Assembly (NCBI GenBank): GCA_026119855.1
Contig: JAOWBW010000270.1
Location: 496,001 to 560,000, forward strand
DNA length: 64,000 bases
Direction of reading: 5' to 3'
From: Campanula takesimana
Lineage: Eukaryota; Streptophyta; Magnoliopsida; Asterales; Campanulaceae
The position numbers were made by a program, and so were the translations under genes. Numbering within the stretch: the first letter of the stretch is position 1; each line of letters opens with the position of its first letter. Shown here piece after piece: positions 63,490 to 64,000 of this stretch. The notes below the pieces were generated by a model. It made no database searches. It saw only the letters and a list, made by a program, of their open reading frames with translations, and had not been told where the DNA came from.

Positions 63490-64000
63490 TGTCGCGACCC
63501 AGGACCCCGCGGGCCCCGGGACCGCGATCTGGACGTCGACTCTAACAATAAACTCCAAAATACCGAAGTTAAAAATTTCATTTGATACCAAAAGGGTAAT
63601 CCAAAGTTTTACAAATCAAAGTTTGAAAAAGACTAAATACAACGATCATAAACTTCCACAAGTTTATGCCCAACAAATAAAAATATACAATCCTTAGAGA
63701 CGTCATTGTTTGGTACAACTACCACAAAATGGTTACACATTTACATAATGGAAACCAACCTATATCAACCTTCCCCAAAAGAACGGATCCACACTCGACG
63801 TCCTCTATCTCGTGATCAGCGAGACTAATCCTTAGCACCTGGGGGGGGGTTAAGGAAAAACAAAGATAAAAGAAAAGGGGTGAGATAAATCTCAATAAGT
63901 TACTAATGCAACTACATGACATGCTATGATGCAAGAAGCAATAAACAATAATAATTATCACATAGCACATAACAATTATCATATATCAGATAGCGGCGGA
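63490..64000 (-). mobile_element. 5' LTR of the Tekay-like element, partial
   Basis: Near-identical to 56658-57168. The remaining 1.7 kb or so is outside the window, so the TSD cannot be checked. Confidence 0.93.

Larger units (their letters stand above)
56658..64000 (-). mobile_element. Ty3/Gypsy chromovirus, Tekay/Del-like; 5' LTR runs off the window
   Basis: Minus-strand order: 5' LTR (64000-63490, partial), PBS, gag, protease, RT, RNase H, integrase, chromodomain, PPT, 3' LTR (58859-56658). The C-terminal chromodomain and 2.2-kb LTRs suggest Tekay/Del. Over the 511 bp shared by both LTRs I count three substitutions and one length change in a G-run, so the insertion is young. Three lesions break the single gag-pol frame. 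Confidence 0.93.

Overview
This window is eukaryotic, from a flowering plant (probably a eudicot; the species cannot be named from sequence). Almost all of it is transposable elements nested in one another: Ty3/Gypsy Tat-lineage and Tekay-like chromovirus elements, Ty1/Copia elements, a plant L1-type LINE, a Mutator-like element (MULE) and Stowaway MITEs. There is no bacterial-type gene, rRNA, tRNA or CRISPR array, and no intact host gene was found. The only host-derived coding pieces are a FAR1-type DNA-binding domain fragment (about 12.31-12.81 kb) and plant-mobile-domain (PMD, MAIN-like) exons captured inside the MULE (22.79-24.22 kb).

Layout. 1-5.3 kb: plus-strand Tat-like 3' region (220-bp tandem repeats, a stem-loop, a diverged LTR fragment) holding a Copia-type LTR remnant. 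5.3-11.5 kb: 3'-truncated non-autonomous Tat element (TR-GAG copy 1, minus strand), inserted in a Copia LTR fragment (11486-11838). 12.3-12.8 kb: FAR1 fragment. 13.49-20.47 kb: full-length LINE with ORF1, ORF2 (one in-frame amber), two 5' UTR monomers, a poly(A) tail and target-site duplication (TSD). 20.72-20.97 kb: Stowaway MITE. 21.85-24.43 kb: MULE with a 9-bp TSD. 24.87-38.5 kb: minus-strand autonomous Tat element (3' LTR, 3' UTR repeats, antisense ORF, decayed pol), split by a complete Copia element (27235-35499, TSD CGTCT). 38.5-41.1 kb: LTR-less fragment of the same Copia family. 41.1-46.2 and 55.3-56.66 kb: plus-strand Tat element (LTR, primer-binding site (PBS), minisatellite), split by TR-GAG copy 2 (46206-55262, TSD GGTCC). 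56.66-64 kb: young Tekay-like chromovirus on the minus strand, whose 5' LTR runs off the window.

The most interesting signal is in the Tat-lineage untranslated regions. Two small stem-loop families, called M (7 copies) and S (6 copies) here, occur in the sense strand of autonomous and non-autonomous Tat elements. They show compensatory base changes, GNRA-type loops and a possible pseudoknot. The tandem arrays of these elements share no sequence, but each unit has a hairpin core. A second signal is an array of eight regularly spaced 26-nt palindromes in the first intron of the gene captured by the MULE, echoed by a similar array near the other MULE end. The LINE joins ORF1 and ORF2 by an overlapping TAATG.

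All boundaries, repeats and pairings were read by eye. No database search, folding program or alignment was run, so family names below clade level are provisional.
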